Assembly (NCBI GenBank): GCA_017996315.1
Contig: JAGOHE010000004.1
Coordinates: forward strand, 1-38,719
Length of the DNA: 38,719 bases
From: Kiritimatiellia bacterium
Lineage (GTDB): Bacteria; Verrucomicrobiota; Kiritimatiellia; PWTM01
Reading direction: 5' to 3'
The position numbers and the translations under genes were made by a program. Below are positions 1 to 7,926 of this stretch, in pieces. Each line of letters starts with the position of its first letter. The stretch's first letter is position 1. The notes beneath the pieces are model-generated. The model was given only the letters and a program-made list of their open reading frames with translations, was not told the DNA's origin and searched no databases.

Positions 1-510
1 GTCGCCATAGCCCCCGCCGCCGTGGATATTGATCGTGTCCGCATGGGTCCATTCCGCGATTTCCGCCTGCGACTCCAAATCCCGAATGGAGCGCCGGACA
101 ATCTCTTCATCCGGCGAATTGAGCACGACGAACTGGTCCGGATGAAATCCCGTGCGGATGCCGTGTTCCCGGGCCAACGCGCCGCACCGGCGAAATCGCG
201 CCACCACATCCTCCGCACCCGGCAATTCCGCCGTCTCGTACCCGGCGGTCGGATGGGTTTTCACCGGCATGATCGAGCTGCCGATTCGAAACGAGCCGAT
301 GCCGTGCGCGGCGCAGTACCGGAGGGCTTCGTACAGGGCGCCGGCATTCGCCGCGCACAATTCGGCGAGTCTCCGCAACCGCTCTTTCCTGGGCCATCGG
401 AGCAGCGCGGTGGCGGTGGCGGCGCGAAACCGAATCGGCTCATCCCGGAACTGGCAGCACAAACCAAGGCGGATCGCGCGGTTTCCCGCAGACACGACCT
501 TCCTGCTCAT
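1..510 (-). CDS. uvsE: UV damage endonuclease UvsE (5' part, runs off window)
   Basis: This reading frame has no stop from 510 to the window edge, giving 170 residues of a family that is usually about 300 long; the C-terminal part lies outside. It matches the N-terminal half of UVDE/UvsE, a TIM-barrel, metal-dependent endonuclease that nicks 5' of UV photoproducts and starts an alternative excision repair route. Visible family signatures are RLGLCCQFRDEPIRFR near residue 14, the HGIGSFRIGSSIMPVKTHP stretch in the middle, FHPDQFVVLNS (metal-binding His region) and NIHGGGGYGD at the visible end. The start ATG at 510 overlaps the stop of the upstream Crp-type regulator as ATGA, so translation is probably coupled to it. 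Identification is by recalled family sequence, not by a search. Confidence 0.9.
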   Translation of the reverse strand, partial: MSRKVVSAGNRAIRLGLCCQFRDEPIRFRAATATALLRWPRKERLRRLAELCAANAGALYEALRYCAAHGIGSFRIGSSIMPVKTHPTAGYETAELPGAEDVVARFRRCGALAREHGIRTGFHPDQFVVLNSPDEEIVRRSIRDLESQAEIAEWTHADTINIHGGGGYGD

Positions 511-1205
511 GACGGGGCCTTCGAGCCGCTCCCGCGCGCCGCGACCCGTGATGCGCGGGACGCTCGCGGCGGCGCGGGACGCTCCAGACGTCGGCCCCGC
601 CATCGGAGGGCCCCCTCGGCCTCGAGGCGGCGGACCACCCGGGAGAGCGTTTCGGGCGTCGTGCCGATGGCTCGGGCGATGTCCCGCTTGGACAGGGCCA
701 CTTGCACGGCGGGAGCGTCGCCGTATTGCTCGCGCAGAAATCGGCGCAGCCGCTCCTCCACATCGCAGGCGGTCAGATAGAGCACCCGCTCGGCGAGGTA
801 GCGCATCCGGCGCATGACGCCGGAGAGAAAATCATTCCTGAAATCCGCGTGCTCCAGCAGGGCGCGCACGGCGCTGACGGGAATCGCATACACCCGGACT
901 TCGGTGAGGGCCGTGGCGGTGACCGGATAGCGCGGGTGTTCGAAGAGCACGACCTCCGCGAAGGACTCGCCGGGCCGGACCACCTTGATCACCACGTCCG
1001 TCCCATCCGGCGCGTGCTTGTGCAATTGCACCTGGCCCCTTGCCAACAGATACATCGCCTCGCCCTGCGCGCCTTCCACAAACAGCGTGGCGCGTTTGCG
1101 GAAGTCCCTCGGTATGCAATATTCCACGAGGCGGCGGCGGCTGGAGGGCCGGAGCTCGCTGAAGAAATGCGCCTGCGCCAGCAGCGCCATGCGATCGAGG
1201 GTCAC
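507..1205 (-). CDS. Crp/Fnr-family transcriptional regulator
   Basis: A 232-residue protein with the Crp/Fnr layout. Residues about 10-125 form a cyclic-nucleotide-binding beta-roll (FVEGAQGEAMYLLARGQV, then PGESFAEVVLFEHPRYPVTA). A long dimerisation helix follows, then a C-terminal winged helix with LSKRDIARAIGTTPETLSRV as the recognition helix region. The phosphate-binding cassette carries GESFAEVVLF rather than the Arg-containing form of cAMP-binding Crp, and there is no N-terminal Cys cluster for an Fnr iron-sulfur centre, so the effector cannot be named. The Arg/Ala/Ser-rich tail after residue 205 looks disordered. The ATG at 1205 overlaps the thiE stop (ATGA), and the gene's own stop overlaps the uvsE start. 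A second Met at residue 6 is an alternative start. Confidence 0.88.
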   Translation of the reverse strand: MTLDRMALLAQAHFFSELRPSSRRRLVEYCIPRDFRKRATLFVEGAQGEAMYLLARGQVQLHKHAPDGTDVVIKVVRPGESFAEVVLFEHPRYPVTATALTEVRVYAIPVSAVRALLEHADFRNDFLSGVMRRMRYLAERVLYLTACDVEERLRRFLREQYGDAPAVQVALSKRDIARAIGTTPETLSRVVRRLEAEGALRWRGRRLERPAPPRASRASRVAARGSGSKAPS

Positions 1206-1873
1206 GAGGGATCATCCCCAGCCAAGAGCGGATGCGCCGACTGGGCCTCCCGGACCTTGCGGCGCAGATCACGCGCCGCGGCGGCGGGATCGGACGCCGA
1301 CATGATGGCGCTGACCACGGCCACTCCAGAGGCGCCGGCGCGGATGACGGCGCCGGCATTGCCCGCATGCACACCGCCGATCGCCACCACCGGCAGACGC
1401 GTGGCGGCGCGCACCGCGCGGATGCCTTCAAGCCCGGCCGGCGCTGGCGCGTCGCGCTTGGTCGGAGTGGACCAGACCGGACTCACCGCGACATAGTCCG
1501 CGCCGTCGCGTTCCGCTGCCCGCGTTTCCTCCGGGGTTCTCACGGAAACACCAATCACCAGATCCGGCCCGGCGATACGGCGGGCCTCGGCGCACGGCAG
1601 ATCATCCTGGCCGAGATGGACCCCGTCGGCCCCGCAGGCCAGCGCCCAATCGAGCCGGTCGTTCACCACCAACGGAACATTGCGGTCATGGAGAAACGCC
1701 CGCAGCTCTTCGATCTCGCGCAGCGCGGCGCGGGCAGACGCTGATTTTTCGCGCACCTGAACGACGGTCACCCCGCCCTTCACGGCGGCGCGCACCACCT
1801 CGTCCACCGGGCGCCCCAGCGACAACGCTGCGTCGGTGACCAGATACACGGAGAAGTCCCAGTTGCGTTTCAT
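1202..1873 (-). CDS. thiE: Thiamine phosphate synthase ThiE
   Basis: ThiE couples HMP-pyrophosphate with the thiazole phosphate to give thiamine phosphate in the cytoplasm. The TIM-barrel signatures are in order: SVYLVTD at the N-terminus, GGVTVVQVREK (pyrophosphate-side strand), VNDRLDWALACGADGVHLGQ, GVSVRTPEE, YVAVSPVWSTPTKRD, VVAIGGVHAGNA and the phosphate-binding GASGVAVVSAIM. Starting at the ATG at 1873 gives 223 residues, a normal ThiE length. A longer in-frame start at 1921 adds 16 residues that match nothing in the family; neither start has a clear Shine-Dalgarno site. The gene follows a pseudopilin after about 120 nt and is overlapped at its stop by the Crp-type regulator. No TPP riboswitch was recognised upstream, and no other thiamine gene is in the window. 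Confidence 0.93.
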   Translation of the reverse strand: MKRNWDFSVYLVTDAALSLGRPVDEVVRAAVKGGVTVVQVREKSASARAALREIEELRAFLHDRNVPLVVNDRLDWALACGADGVHLGQDDLPCAEARRIAGPDLVIGVSVRTPEETRAAERDGADYVAVSPVWSTPTKRDAPAPAGLEGIRAVRAATRLPVVAIGGVHAGNAGAVIRAGASGVAVVSAIMSASDPAAAARDLRRKVREAQSAHPLLAGDDPS

Positions 1874-1993
1874 AGTGGATTCAGTCTGCCCTTGGGACGG
1901 GGTGCGACGCAATCCGAACATTTGGCGTGAAGACGAAACACCGTGAACGCCCGACGCCCGGCGGAGTTGGCTGCGACCGGAGACCGAGGGACG

Positions 1994-2743
1994 CTACTTT
2001 GCGGTCCGGTCGTAGTAGCACCAGTCCACGTCCCGGATCGCGCCCAGATCGTCCCACAACACCCAGCGCGCCGAGCCGTCCACAAAACCCATGTTCAGGC
2101 CGACCACTTCCACGTCCTTGAACGGACCCTTATTGGACGGCACCGAGACGCCCGTCTCATTGGCGATGGCATGCGGCATCCATCCGGGCCAGGCCGAATG
2201 CGGCGATGTGTATGCCATGCAGGTAATCAGCGTCCGGGTGGTCATCGGGCTGCTTAACCGCCGGGGCATCTGGTACGGCACGCCCGAACTGGATCCATCC
2301 AAGTTCATGATGACCCGATTGTTGGGTCCGTTGATCGCGCGGGACCCCCAATACATCCACCCGATCTGGCCGTCCGGAGTGCCCGAAAGGGGCACCTTTC
2401 CCACAGTATTCCTGTAGAACGTGGTGTTGAGATAGGTGATGCAAGACAGCGATTTCTTTTCGACGCCATACTTGGTATTGAGCGAAGTGATCGTCGGTCC
2501 GCACATCCACACCATGTCATCCGCCACTCCTCCGGTCACCCGCTCACCGCGGGGAATACTCCCATTGCTGTCCTGCGCCATGCTCAGCAAGGCGATGGAC
2601 ATTTGGCGGATGTTCGACAAATCCGTCATCCGAACTCCCCGGCGCTGCACGCCGCTGATGGATGGGATGAGGATGGTCATCAGCAGCAGGATGATGCCGA
2701 CGACCACCAGCAGCTCCACCATGGTGAATCCACGTCGTTTCAT
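1994..2743 (-). CDS. Type II secretion/type IV pilus-like pseudopilin
   Basis: A 249-residue protein that begins with a class III prepilin signal, MKRRGFTMVELLVVVGII. The prepilin peptidase is expected to cut before Phe in GFTMVE; Glu at +5 of the mature protein is present, followed by a roughly 20-residue hydrophobic helix. The rest is an extracytoplasmic globular part with WMYWGSRAINGPNNR and a C-terminal GFVDGSARWVLWDDL; this (F)VDGS..W ending is common in the large H-x-type pseudopilin families of planctomycetes and verrucomicrobia. The start at 2743 is supported by GAGG about 9 nt upstream, inside the last codons of the preceding lipoprotein gene; the upstream in-frame Met adds MDRGKQA and is less likely. 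No secretion ATPase or platform gene is nearby, so its machine must be encoded elsewhere. Confidence 0.85.
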   Translation of the reverse strand: MKRRGFTMVELLVVVGIILLLMTILIPSISGVQRRGVRMTDLSNIRQMSIALLSMAQDSNGSIPRGERVTGGVADDMVWMCGPTITSLNTKYGVEKKSLSCITYLNTTFYRNTVGKVPLSGTPDGQIGWMYWGSRAINGPNNRVIMNLDGSSSGVPYQMPRRLSSPMTTRTLITCMAYTSPHSAWPGWMPHAIANETGVSVPSNKGPFKDVEVVGLNMGFVDGSARWVLWDDLGAIRDVDWCYYDRTAK

Positions 2744-2750
2744 GGCTTGT

Positions 2751-3182
2751 TTACCTCGGTCCATAGAAACCCACGGCCTGCCCGGTTTTCGGGTCTATTT
2801 GAATCGGCACTTCCACGTAATCCGGATAGGGGGGCGCCTCGTCCTCCCCCGATGGCCACGCCTGTACACGGCTGGGAATACGATACTCCACCTTGGCCAC
2901 CCGGATTCCGCCTTCCTTCCTCACCCGGACGCGCGATTCATACTCGCTCATCGAAACTCCGCTGATCTTGAAGTCCGCCGGCGTCTCCGCCCCGGATTCC
3001 ACCAGTTGAAACATGTCGCGCCGCGCGGCGTCATCGCTCATGGTAATCCACACGTGCCGGCGGGCCATGTTCAGCGCCGCCTCGTGCTCCGCAGAAGATG
3101 GCTCCCGCCCTTCCCCGCCGCCGCACCCGCAGAGAATTCCAACGATCAAAATTCCGCACACTTTGATACTGTTCATACGCAT
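2751..3182 (-). CDS. Small secreted lipoprotein, unknown function
   Basis: A protein of about 143 residues with a short hydrophobic signal and a lipobox-like LCGC (CGILIVGILCGCGGG), so it is probably lipidated and anchored in the outer membrane or facing the periplasm. The mature part has no recognised domain; it contains MARRHVWITMSDDAARRD and ends in PYPDYVEVPIQIDPKTGQ. GTG at 3185, ATG at 3182 and ATG at 3176 are all possible starts in one frame and none has a strong ribosome binding site. It ends 7 nt before the pseudopilin start and supplies that gene's Shine-Dalgarno site, so the two are almost certainly co-transcribed. It may be a partner of the pseudopilin, but that is a guess from position only. 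Confidence 0.65.
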   Translation of the reverse strand: MRMNSIKVCGILIVGILCGCGGGEGREPSSAEHEAALNMARRHVWITMSDDAARRDMFQLVESGAETPADFKISGVSMSEYESRVRVRKEGGIRVAKVEYRIPSRVQAWPSGEDEAPPYPDYVEVPIQIDPKTGQAVGFYGPR

Positions 3183-3416
3183 CACTGTACCGAAATTTCC
3201 GGGCTCGTCACGCGAATAACATAAAAATTATCCCGCCGCTCTTCCCGGGCCGCGCATGCGCGGAAGACCGGAGGGAGGGTCCGGCCGGAGAACCCGGGGA
3301 TGGACCATTCTTTCCGCGCGCAAAAACACACTTGGCGACCATCGAAAATCACGGCACACTGACGCCGCGCGACGGATTTCCCGCGCGCGAAAACGAAGCT
3401 GCATGGAGAGCGCCCC

Positions 3417-4523
3417 ATGGAACTCGCGGTTCTGGTCAATCATTTCGCGGTGAACGGACGGCTGGTGACGATCAATCCCACCGGCACGGGTAATGTCAAC
3501 GACACCTTCCTGGCCATCTTCCGCAATACCTACCAGGAGGAGCAGATCATCCTCCAGCGGATCAACCGCAGCGTGTTTCCCCGGCCGCAGACGATTATGG
3601 AAAATCTGCGGGTGATGTCCGAACACATCCATCCCAAGATCGAGCGCGAATTGGACGTCTCGGATCGGGTGTGGCAGATGCCGCGCATTATCCCGACCCG
3701 ATCCGGCGCGGATTTCTTCACGGATGAAAACGGCGACGTCTGGCGCGCGATCACGCGCATTCCCTCGGCGACCTCGTTCGATGAAAGCCAGGGCGCGGAG
3801 CACGCGATGGAGTGCGGCACCGTGCTCGGGCATTTTCACTATCTGCTTTCGGACTTGGATCCCACGCGCATCGCGGACCCCCTGCCCGGCTTTCACATCA
3901 CGCCCCGGTATCTGGCCAAGTACGACCAGACCCTCGCCGGCGCGGAAGCGCAGGCGCGGGTGAAGGCCTCCATGGAGGCGCGCCGGATGGCCAAATTCAT
4001 CGAGGACCACCGCGCGTTCGCCACCACCCTGCAGGATGCGCTCGACGCCGGAAAACTGAAGCTCCGGCTGATGCATGGCGACCCCAAGGTCAACAACATC
4101 ATGATCGATAATTTCACGGGGAAAGGCACCAGCATCATCGATCTGGATACGGTCAGTCCGGGATTGATCCATTACGATTTCGGAGACGCTCTGCGGTCCA
4201 TCTGCAATCCGGCCGGAGAGGAATGCGACAATCTCAATCAGGTGATCTTCGATCTCGATCTCTGCGCCGCATTCTGCCGCGGGTATCTCTCGACCGCCAA
4301 GGATTTCCTGACCGAGCAGGATCGCGAGTATCTGTATCCCGCGCTCCGGCTGATCACGTTCGAACTGGGCCTGCGGTTCTTCGAGGATTACGTTTCCGGC
4401 AATAAATACTTCCGGGTGCGGTTCCCGGAGCACAATCTCAATCGCGCGCGCGTTCAGTTCCGGCTCTGCGAGAGCATCGAGGCGCGCGAACGCAGCATTC
4501 GCGAGTTGCTTAAGAGCGTGTAG
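3417..4523 (+). CDS. APH-fold phosphotransferase, N-acetylhexosamine kinase-like
   Basis: A 368-residue kinase of the aminoglycoside phosphotransferase fold. The Brenner catalytic motif is LMHGDPKVNNIMID near residue 220 (catalytic Asp in HGD, metal-binding Asn), followed by the DFG-equivalent IIDLDTVSPGLIHYDFGDAL. The N-terminal GTGNVNDTF stretch with ILQRINRSVF corresponds to the nucleotide-binding loop and lysine region. HGD...IDLDTV.PG...DFGDA is the pattern of NahK-like N-acetylhexosamine 1-kinases and relatives, which phosphorylate free hexosamines such as GlcNAc/GalNAc released from glycans. The true substrate cannot be read from sequence. GGAGAG lies about 7 nt before the ATG. The gene stands alone between divergent and convergent neighbours and is followed by a strong hairpin. 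Confidence 0.8.
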   Translation: MELAVLVNHFAVNGRLVTINPTGTGNVNDTFLAIFRNTYQEEQIILQRINRSVFPRPQTIMENLRVMSEHIHPKIERELDVSDRVWQMPRIIPTRSGADFFTDENGDVWRAITRIPSATSFDESQGAEHAMECGTVLGHFHYLLSDLDPTRIADPLPGFHITPRYLAKYDQTLAGAEAQARVKASMEARRMAKFIEDHRAFATTLQDALDAGKLKLRLMHGDPKVNNIMIDNFTGKGTSIIDLDTVSPGLIHYDFGDALRSICNPAGEECDNLNQVIFDLDLCAAFCRGYLSTAKDFLTEQDREYLYPALRLITFELGLRFFEDYVSGNKYFRVRFPEHNLNRARVQFRLCESIEARERSIRELLKSV

Positions 4524-4567
4524 TCCCCGCCCGCCGGGAGGGGTTTCATGTCCTGCAGGTTCAATGC

Positions 4568-4596
4568 CCTGTTCCGGCGACACGCGCCGGAACAGG
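4568..4596 (+). terminator. Perfect 12-bp inverted repeat after the kinase gene
   Basis: CCTGTTCCGGCG at 4568-4579 pairs perfectly with CGCCGGAACAGG at 4585-4596 across a 5-nt loop. It lies 44 nt after the kinase stop in a convergent intergenic space, which suits a bidirectional transcription end. There is no T-tract, so it is not a textbook intrinsic terminator. Confidence 0.55.
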
Positions 4597-4605
4597 AGAT
4601 CCTTA

Positions 4606-4693
4606 GGATATGCGTTCCTGCGCGGACCGCCTGCCGATCCGCCGGGGGTGTTCAGACCGCCTGTGCGGTCTCGCCGCCTGCCAATGCATATCC
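4606..4693. repeat. Nested palindromic element of unknown nature
   Basis: Outer arms GGATATGC (4606-4613) and GCATATCC (4686-4693) enclose an inner hairpin AGACCGC (4654-4660) / GCGGTCT (4665-4671). The whole is about 88 bp with GC-rich nested complementarity. It may be a REP/MITE-like dispersed element or a structured transcript end. It is seen once in this window. The sequence from 4694 to 4801 shows nothing else that I recognise. Confidence 0.4.
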
Positions 4694-4801
4694 GTGACCA
4701 CTCGATTTCGAGCCGCATCACGCTGGCGGGCGCCCTGGCGGCGGGAAACTGGATTTCCAAATCCCGCCGCAACAGCGAGCCGCACGGACGAATTGCCGAC
4801 C

Positions 4802-5719
4802 CTATTCCGGGACCGCGACAGGTTCCGAAAATACGGGTTCCGGAGTCGTGGCTTCCGGAGTCACAGTTTCCGGGGCCGGGCTTGTTTCTTCCTCCGCCGT
4901 CACGGAGGCTTCCCCGGTCGCGGTGTCCATATCTTCGTCCTCGGACTCAAACGGTTCCGCGCGCGCCTTTTCCGCGGCCGCGAGGATGGTCGGCATGAGA
5001 TCCAGGATATCCGCGCAGGGGACCACCACGGGGGTGGCTTGACCCATGCCCATTTCGCTCGAGGGCAGTGATTTTTGGGCGATGATACCCAGGCACTTTC
5101 CGGCGGTGGTCATGACGGGCAGGCCGGGGCCGGAATAGTCATCGATGAAGTAGGCCTTGCGGGGCCGGCGGGCGATGCTGGTGACCCGGACCAGCAGGAC
5201 GCGCGGCTCCCAGTTCAGCATCTTGGGATAACGGCCGAGCGCGAACACCGGATCCAGAAGTTCCGCCTGCGACTGCGCGTCGAGCGTCACCGGTTTGAGT
5301 TCCGGAATTTGCTGTTCCCGGCGGGGCCGTGGCAACAGGAACGCGAGATCCAGATCGGGATCGGAGTAGACGTTGCTGGCGGGCACTTCGGTCCCATCCG
5401 CGTACCGCAGCATGATCTTCGACGCCGAGCTGCGCAGGGTGAGGCCCATCGGAACCTGCACATTCCGGGTGGGATTGAGCATGCGGTCGGAGACGACCAC
5501 CAGCCCGCTCTCGTGAATCACGGTGCCGAAGGCATCCACGGGGATATCCTTGCGTTCGCTGCCGGCTTCAATGCGCACTACGGCCGACACGCCGATCATG
5601 GCATCCTGCGCGGCGGCCAGCGCCTGGCGTCCGTCCTGCTCGATCGTCGTCTGCGCAAAGCTCGCGAGACCGCAGAGCATGCCTCCGGCGATGGTCATTC
5701 GTATCAGGGTATGGTTCAT
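4802..5719 (-). CDS. Secreted trypsin-fold protein, probable pseudoprotease
   Basis: A 305-residue protein with a signal peptide (about residues 1-23, MNHTLIRMTIAGGMLCGLAS). The body resembles the protease domain of HtrA: AVVRIEAG, then DAFGTVIHESGLVVVSDRML, then SDPDLDLAFLLP, then DYSGPGLPVMTTAGKCLGII. When laid against the upstream HtrA, the catalytic-His segment TNHHV is replaced by SDRML. The Asp of DLAFL is kept. The GNSGGPLV segment becomes SGPGLPVM, which puts Pro where the nucleophile should be. The last 60 residues are Glu/Pro/Thr-rich. The ATG overlaps the stop of the HtrA gene (ATGA), so it is coupled to the active protease and may be a regulatory or substrate-binding partner. Loss of activity is inferred from a by-eye alignment. 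Confidence 0.7.
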   Translation of the reverse strand: MNHTLIRMTIAGGMLCGLASFAQTTIEQDGRQALAAAQDAMIGVSAVVRIEAGSERKDIPVDAFGTVIHESGLVVVSDRMLNPTRNVQVPMGLTLRSSASKIMLRYADGTEVPASNVYSDPDLDLAFLLPRPRREQQIPELKPVTLDAQSQAELLDPVFALGRYPKMLNWEPRVLLVRVTSIARRPRKAYFIDDYSGPGLPVMTTAGKCLGIIAQKSLPSSEMGMGQATPVVVPCADILDLMPTILAAAEKARAEPFESEDEDMDTATGEASVTAEEETSPAPETVTPEATTPEPVFSEPVAVPE

Positions 5720-7815
5720 GTCTTCGGCGCCTCCTGTGCGCCCTGGTCCGATTCCGGATCGGATTCCGCGGGCGATTTCGATCGCCCGTTCCACTGCGGT
5801 TCCACTTCCAAAAACTGGGTCACGACTCCCCGTCGGATGAAGAACACCACCCGGGGCCGGCGCTCTTTGACGGCCGCCTTGAGCGCCCGCTCGGCCGAAG
5901 GCACATCGGGCGTGGGCTCCCCATCCACGCGGAGGAGCAGATCGCCCGGCCGAACACCGGCGAGCTGGGCGTCGCTGGCGCGTTCCATCTGATCGATCAG
6001 CACGCCCCGCACGTCGTCGGGCAGCTGGCGGTTCACCCGGTCCATCTGGAGCATCTCGCGCACGGTGAACTCGAAATACATGTCGGTGTACCGCGCCGGC
6101 TCCTCCGCCGTATCCGCCGCTTCTTCGAGAACCAGCGAGAGGTTCATCGGCTTCCCATCCCGGATGATATCGAACGGGAGCGTGGCGCCTATGCGGTACT
6201 GGCGCAGCGTCTGCATCAGAATGTTGATGTCGTCCTGCTTGGGGGCGCGAATCGGATCGCCGTCCACCGAAACCAGAATATCGCCGGCCCGGAATCCGGC
6301 GCGATCCGCGGACCGGCCGGGAATCACAAACGCGACGCGCGCGGCGCTCGGCACGGGCAGGGCCAGCCGGCGTGCCAGGTCCTGATTGACGGGCTGGAGC
6401 ACGACCGGGAACTCCGGCCGCCGGGAGGGGGTGGGATTTTCGGCGGGGCGCTCCCCGCCGATCCGGGCGACGGCGAGGTAGCTGCGCTGATTGCGTTCGA
6501 ACTCCACGGTCACCGGCAGCGGGCTGGCGCGTCCTTCGCACAGTTCGGAGGTGAGCTTCGCGAGCGCCGCGACGGACGGCACGGGCGTATCGTTGACGCG
6601 GGTGATGATATCGCCGTCTTCCATATCGGGCTCGGTGATGTCGCACGGTCCGCCGACGCGGATGGAGGATACGAACACGCCATTGGTCGTGGACCGTTTG
6701 AGTTCGATCATCATCAGCCACGTGACGTCCCGAACCGTCAGCCCCCAGTCCTTCATTTCCCGATCGGGCGGCTGGGCGGGCTCACGCACCGTCGTGGTCA
6801 GCGACAGGGCAAGAACTTCGTTCCCCCTCCGGACGCGCATCGGCACCGTCCGGCCCACGGGCGTGCCCAACACGAGCGCATTGAATACCGGCAGATCATC
6901 GGTAGCGCCGACATTGGTTTCCGTTCCGTCGAACTCAAGAAGAATATCGCCCGGCTGAACTCCCGCCGCGGCCCCGGGCGACTCGGGCAACACGCCGCCG
7001 ATCAGCGCGCCCCGGGTGTCGTCCGAACCTTTGAGCCGAGGCTGAGCCAGCAGCCCCGTCCAGCTTCGGCGGACATGGCCGTGGGCGATGATCTCATCGG
7101 CCACCTGCCGGGCCAGATTTCCGGGAATCGCGCCGCCGAGTCCGGCGACGCCCACTTCATTGACACCGATGATCTGTCCGCGCATGTTGACCAGGGGTCC
7201 GCCGCTGTTGCCGGGAAAAATTTGCGCGTCATGGGCGATCCAGCGCACGAGAGAACCGACATCCTCTCCGTCCAATTGCATCTTGCCCTGCATGCCCCGG
7301 GGCAGCAGCAGCGCGGTGTTGCTGGCGATGCCACGGGTGACCGACTGGTTGAGTCCACCGGGGCTGCCCATCGCGAGCACCGCATCGCCCACCTTGACCT
7401 CGCGGCTGTCGGCGAATTCCGCCACCGGCAGGCGTTCGCCCGGACGCAGCGCCGTGAGGTCGAGCCGGAGGACGGCGATGTCCGCAAGGGCATCGGTGCC
7501 CACCAGTTCGGCGGGAATCTCCCGACCGTCGGCAAGCCGGCATATCAGCCGGGTGGCCTTGCCGGCCACATGGTGGTTGGTAAGCACATGTCCTTCGGAG
7601 GAAATGATGGTGCCGCTGCCGCTGCCGCGCTCCTTCTCCATGCGCCCCCCGCTCGCCTCTTCCGAAACCACTTCCACGCGCACCAACGCGGGATATACCC
7701 GGGCAATCGCCCGGACGACCTGTGCGCGGTCGTCCGATCCGCCCCACCATGCGGCGTTCGCCGCGGCGGCCATTCCCAATCCCCACGCCAGTACACCTGA
7801 AAAAATATTTCGCAT
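5716..7815 (-). CDS. HtrA/DegP-like serine protease with four PDZ-like segments
   Basis: A 699-residue periplasmic protease. Signal peptide at residues 1-21 (ends AAANA-A). The trypsin-like domain covers about 35-250 with the full triad: His82 in VLTNHHVAG, Asp112 in ALADIAVLRLD and Ser204 in FPGNSGGPLV. Four PDZ-like segments follow at about 255-345, 355-452, 468-563 and 575-672, each with the buried-strand pattern PGDILLEFDG, DGDIITRVND, AGDILVSVDG and PGDLLLRVDG. Known HtrA proteins usually have one or two PDZ domains. The C-terminus is a short acidic tail. The start at 7815 is set by AGGA about 7 nt upstream and by the signal peptide. The gene heads a two-gene operon with the pseudoprotease. 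Its likely role is envelope protein quality control. Confidence 0.9.
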   Translation of the reverse strand: MRNIFSGVLAWGLGMAAAANAAWWGGSDDRAQVVRAIARVYPALVRVEVVSEEASGGRMEKERGSGSGTIISSEGHVLTNHHVAGKATRLICRLADGREIPAELVGTDALADIAVLRLDLTALRPGERLPVAEFADSREVKVGDAVLAMGSPGGLNQSVTRGIASNTALLLPRGMQGKMQLDGEDVGSLVRWIAHDAQIFPGNSGGPLVNMRGQIIGVNEVGVAGLGGAIPGNLARQVADEIIAHGHVRRSWTGLLAQPRLKGSDDTRGALIGGVLPESPGAAAGVQPGDILLEFDGTETNVGATDDLPVFNALVLGTPVGRTVPMRVRRGNEVLALSLTTTVREPAQPPDREMKDWGLTVRDVTWLMMIELKRSTTNGVFVSSIRVGGPCDITEPDMEDGDIITRVNDTPVPSVAALAKLTSELCEGRASPLPVTVEFERNQRSYLAVARIGGERPAENPTPSRRPEFPVVLQPVNQDLARRLALPVPSAARVAFVIPGRSADRAGFRAGDILVSVDGDPIRAPKQDDINILMQTLRQYRIGATLPFDIIRDGKPMNLSLVLEEAADTAEEPARYTDMYFEFTVREMLQMDRVNRQLPDDVRGVLIDQMERASDAQLAGVRPGDLLLRVDGEPTPDVPSAERALKAAVKERRPRVVFFIRRGVVTQFLEVEPQWNGRSKSPAESDPESDQGAQEAPKT

Positions 7816-7847
7816 GAAATCCTCAATTTTGCCGACAGGCGGCGACG

Positions 7848-7876
7848 ATTGTACCTTAGACCCCCCCCTGCCGAAA
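7848..7876 (-). promoter_or_regulatory. Possible promoter for the HtrA operon
   Basis: On the minus strand TACAAT (7853-7848) is a good -10 match about 33 nt before the HtrA ATG. The hexamer 17 bp upstream, TTTCGG, is a poor -35, so the assignment rests mainly on the -10. Confidence 0.35.
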
Positions 7877-7926
7877 GCATTCATGTAATCTTTCCAAAAC
7901 CCGTCGCAGCGTCTAGGCTGTGGGGC

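Noticed and set aside
1874-1993. TPP riboswitch before thiE
   Set aside because: The 120-nt gap lacks the CUGAGA core and the conserved P3/P4 pattern, so no riboswitch was called.
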